A stretch of 64,000 nucleotides of DNA, taken from Branchiostoma floridae (Eukaryota > Chordata > Leptocardii > Amphioxiformes > Branchiostomatidae). Location: assembly GCF_000003815.2 (NCBI RefSeq), contig NC_049992.1, positions 14,738,603-14,802,602 on the forward strand, read 5' to 3'. Below the pieces are notes generated by a model. The model was not told the DNA's origin and made no database searches. It was given only the letters and a program-made list of their open reading frames with translations. Of the stretch, positions 63,340 to 64,000 are shown piece after piece. Each line of letters starts with the position of its first letter. The first letter of the stretch is position 1. The translations under genes were made by a program, and so were the position numbers.

Positions 63340-64000
63340 GTTTCAGTGGACTACTGATACCATCTCGTGAAACACTATGCGTTAAGACCATCGTTACGGG
63401 TATATATATCGTGTTAAAGAATGGAGGGTGAATTCACCCAAGGGAAGCTTGTTCACAGTGAATACGCTGACAACATTCAACCTTATTCAGAACCCGTTGC
63501 TGCAATACATGATGTTATCGTAGAGCATGAACAAGTATGTTTCGGTGGACTATAGCGATCTTCTTTCATGAAACACTATGCGTTAAGACCATCGTTACCG
63601 GTATCGTGTTAAAGAACGGAGGGTGAATTCACCCAAGGGAAGCTTGTTCACAGTGAATACGTTCACAACATCCAACCTTATTCAGAGCCCGTTGCTGCAA
63701 TACATGATGTTATCGTAGAGCATGAACAAGTATGTTTCAGTGGACTATAGTGATCTTCCTTTGTGAATCACTATGCGTTAAGACCATCGTTACCGGTATC
63801 GTGTTAAAGAACGGAGGTTGAATTCACCCAAAGGAAGCGTGTTCGCAGTGAATACGTTGACAACATCCAACCTTATCGTTAGCCCGTTGCTGTTATACAC
63901 GATGTTATCATGGAGCATGAACAAGTATGTTTCAATGGACTACTGATACAAGCGTGAAACGCTGTACGTTAAGACCATCGTTACCGGTATATCGTGTTAA
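63340..64000. repeat. Satellite-like tandem array, unit about 195 bp
   Basis: CGTTAAGACCATCGTTACCG recurs near 63381, 63582, 63777 and 63968. Between copies the same order of GGAGGGTGAATTCACCCAAG, TTGTTCACAGTGAATACG and GATGTTATCGTAGAGCATGA is kept. Copies are highly similar. The array continues beyond the right edge of the window. Confidence 0.9.

Overview
The window is eukaryotic nuclear DNA from an animal, most likely a lancelet (amphioxus, Branchiostoma) or another invertebrate deuterostome. The reasons are long introns with GT-AG borders, modular immunoglobulin exons, very dense short foldback DNA transposons, tRNA-derived SINE remnants and retroposon tails ending in (att)n. The species call is an inference, made without any database search.

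Two complete protein-coding genes were found, both on the minus strand and clearly tandem paralogues. Gene A (8 exons, 27668 down to 11154) encodes 507 residues. Gene B (8 exons, 56508 down to 44552) encodes 510 residues. Both give the same single-pass receptor: signal peptide, a V-like Ig domain without the usual disulfide cysteines, two ordinary C2/I-type Ig domains, a transmembrane helix, a basic stop-transfer, a FAFYYNL tyrosine motif, a short linker exon, an SH3 domain inside the cytoplasmic tail, and a tiny last exon ending G-K-x-S-I. I joined the exons by hand. Every junction has a GT donor, an AG acceptor and phase 1, and both coding totals are divisible by three (1524 and 1533 nt). 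An Ig receptor that carries its own SH3 domain is the most interesting biology here.

Layout: 1-11153 is the region downstream of gene A, full of repeats (hAT-type element, minisatellite, SINE, dispersed TIR elements). 11154-27668 is gene A. 27669-44551 is intergenic; it holds a CpG-rich stretch upstream of gene A, several foldback elements, a hAT element with a perfect target duplication, and a possible decayed gene on the minus strand (36617-36945, 37297-37373, and a promoter-like block ending at 39628). 44552-56508 is gene B. 56509-64000 is upstream of gene B; it has a nested transposon and a roughly 195-bp satellite running off the right edge.

The two receptors probably act as cell-surface adhesion or recognition molecules. 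Their tails could recruit SH2 proteins through the tyrosine motif and proline-rich partners through the SH3 domain. In gene A the SH3 domain is followed directly by its own candidate ligand, PVAPPR. Ligand and function are unknown. No RNA gene, CRISPR array or operon structure was found.
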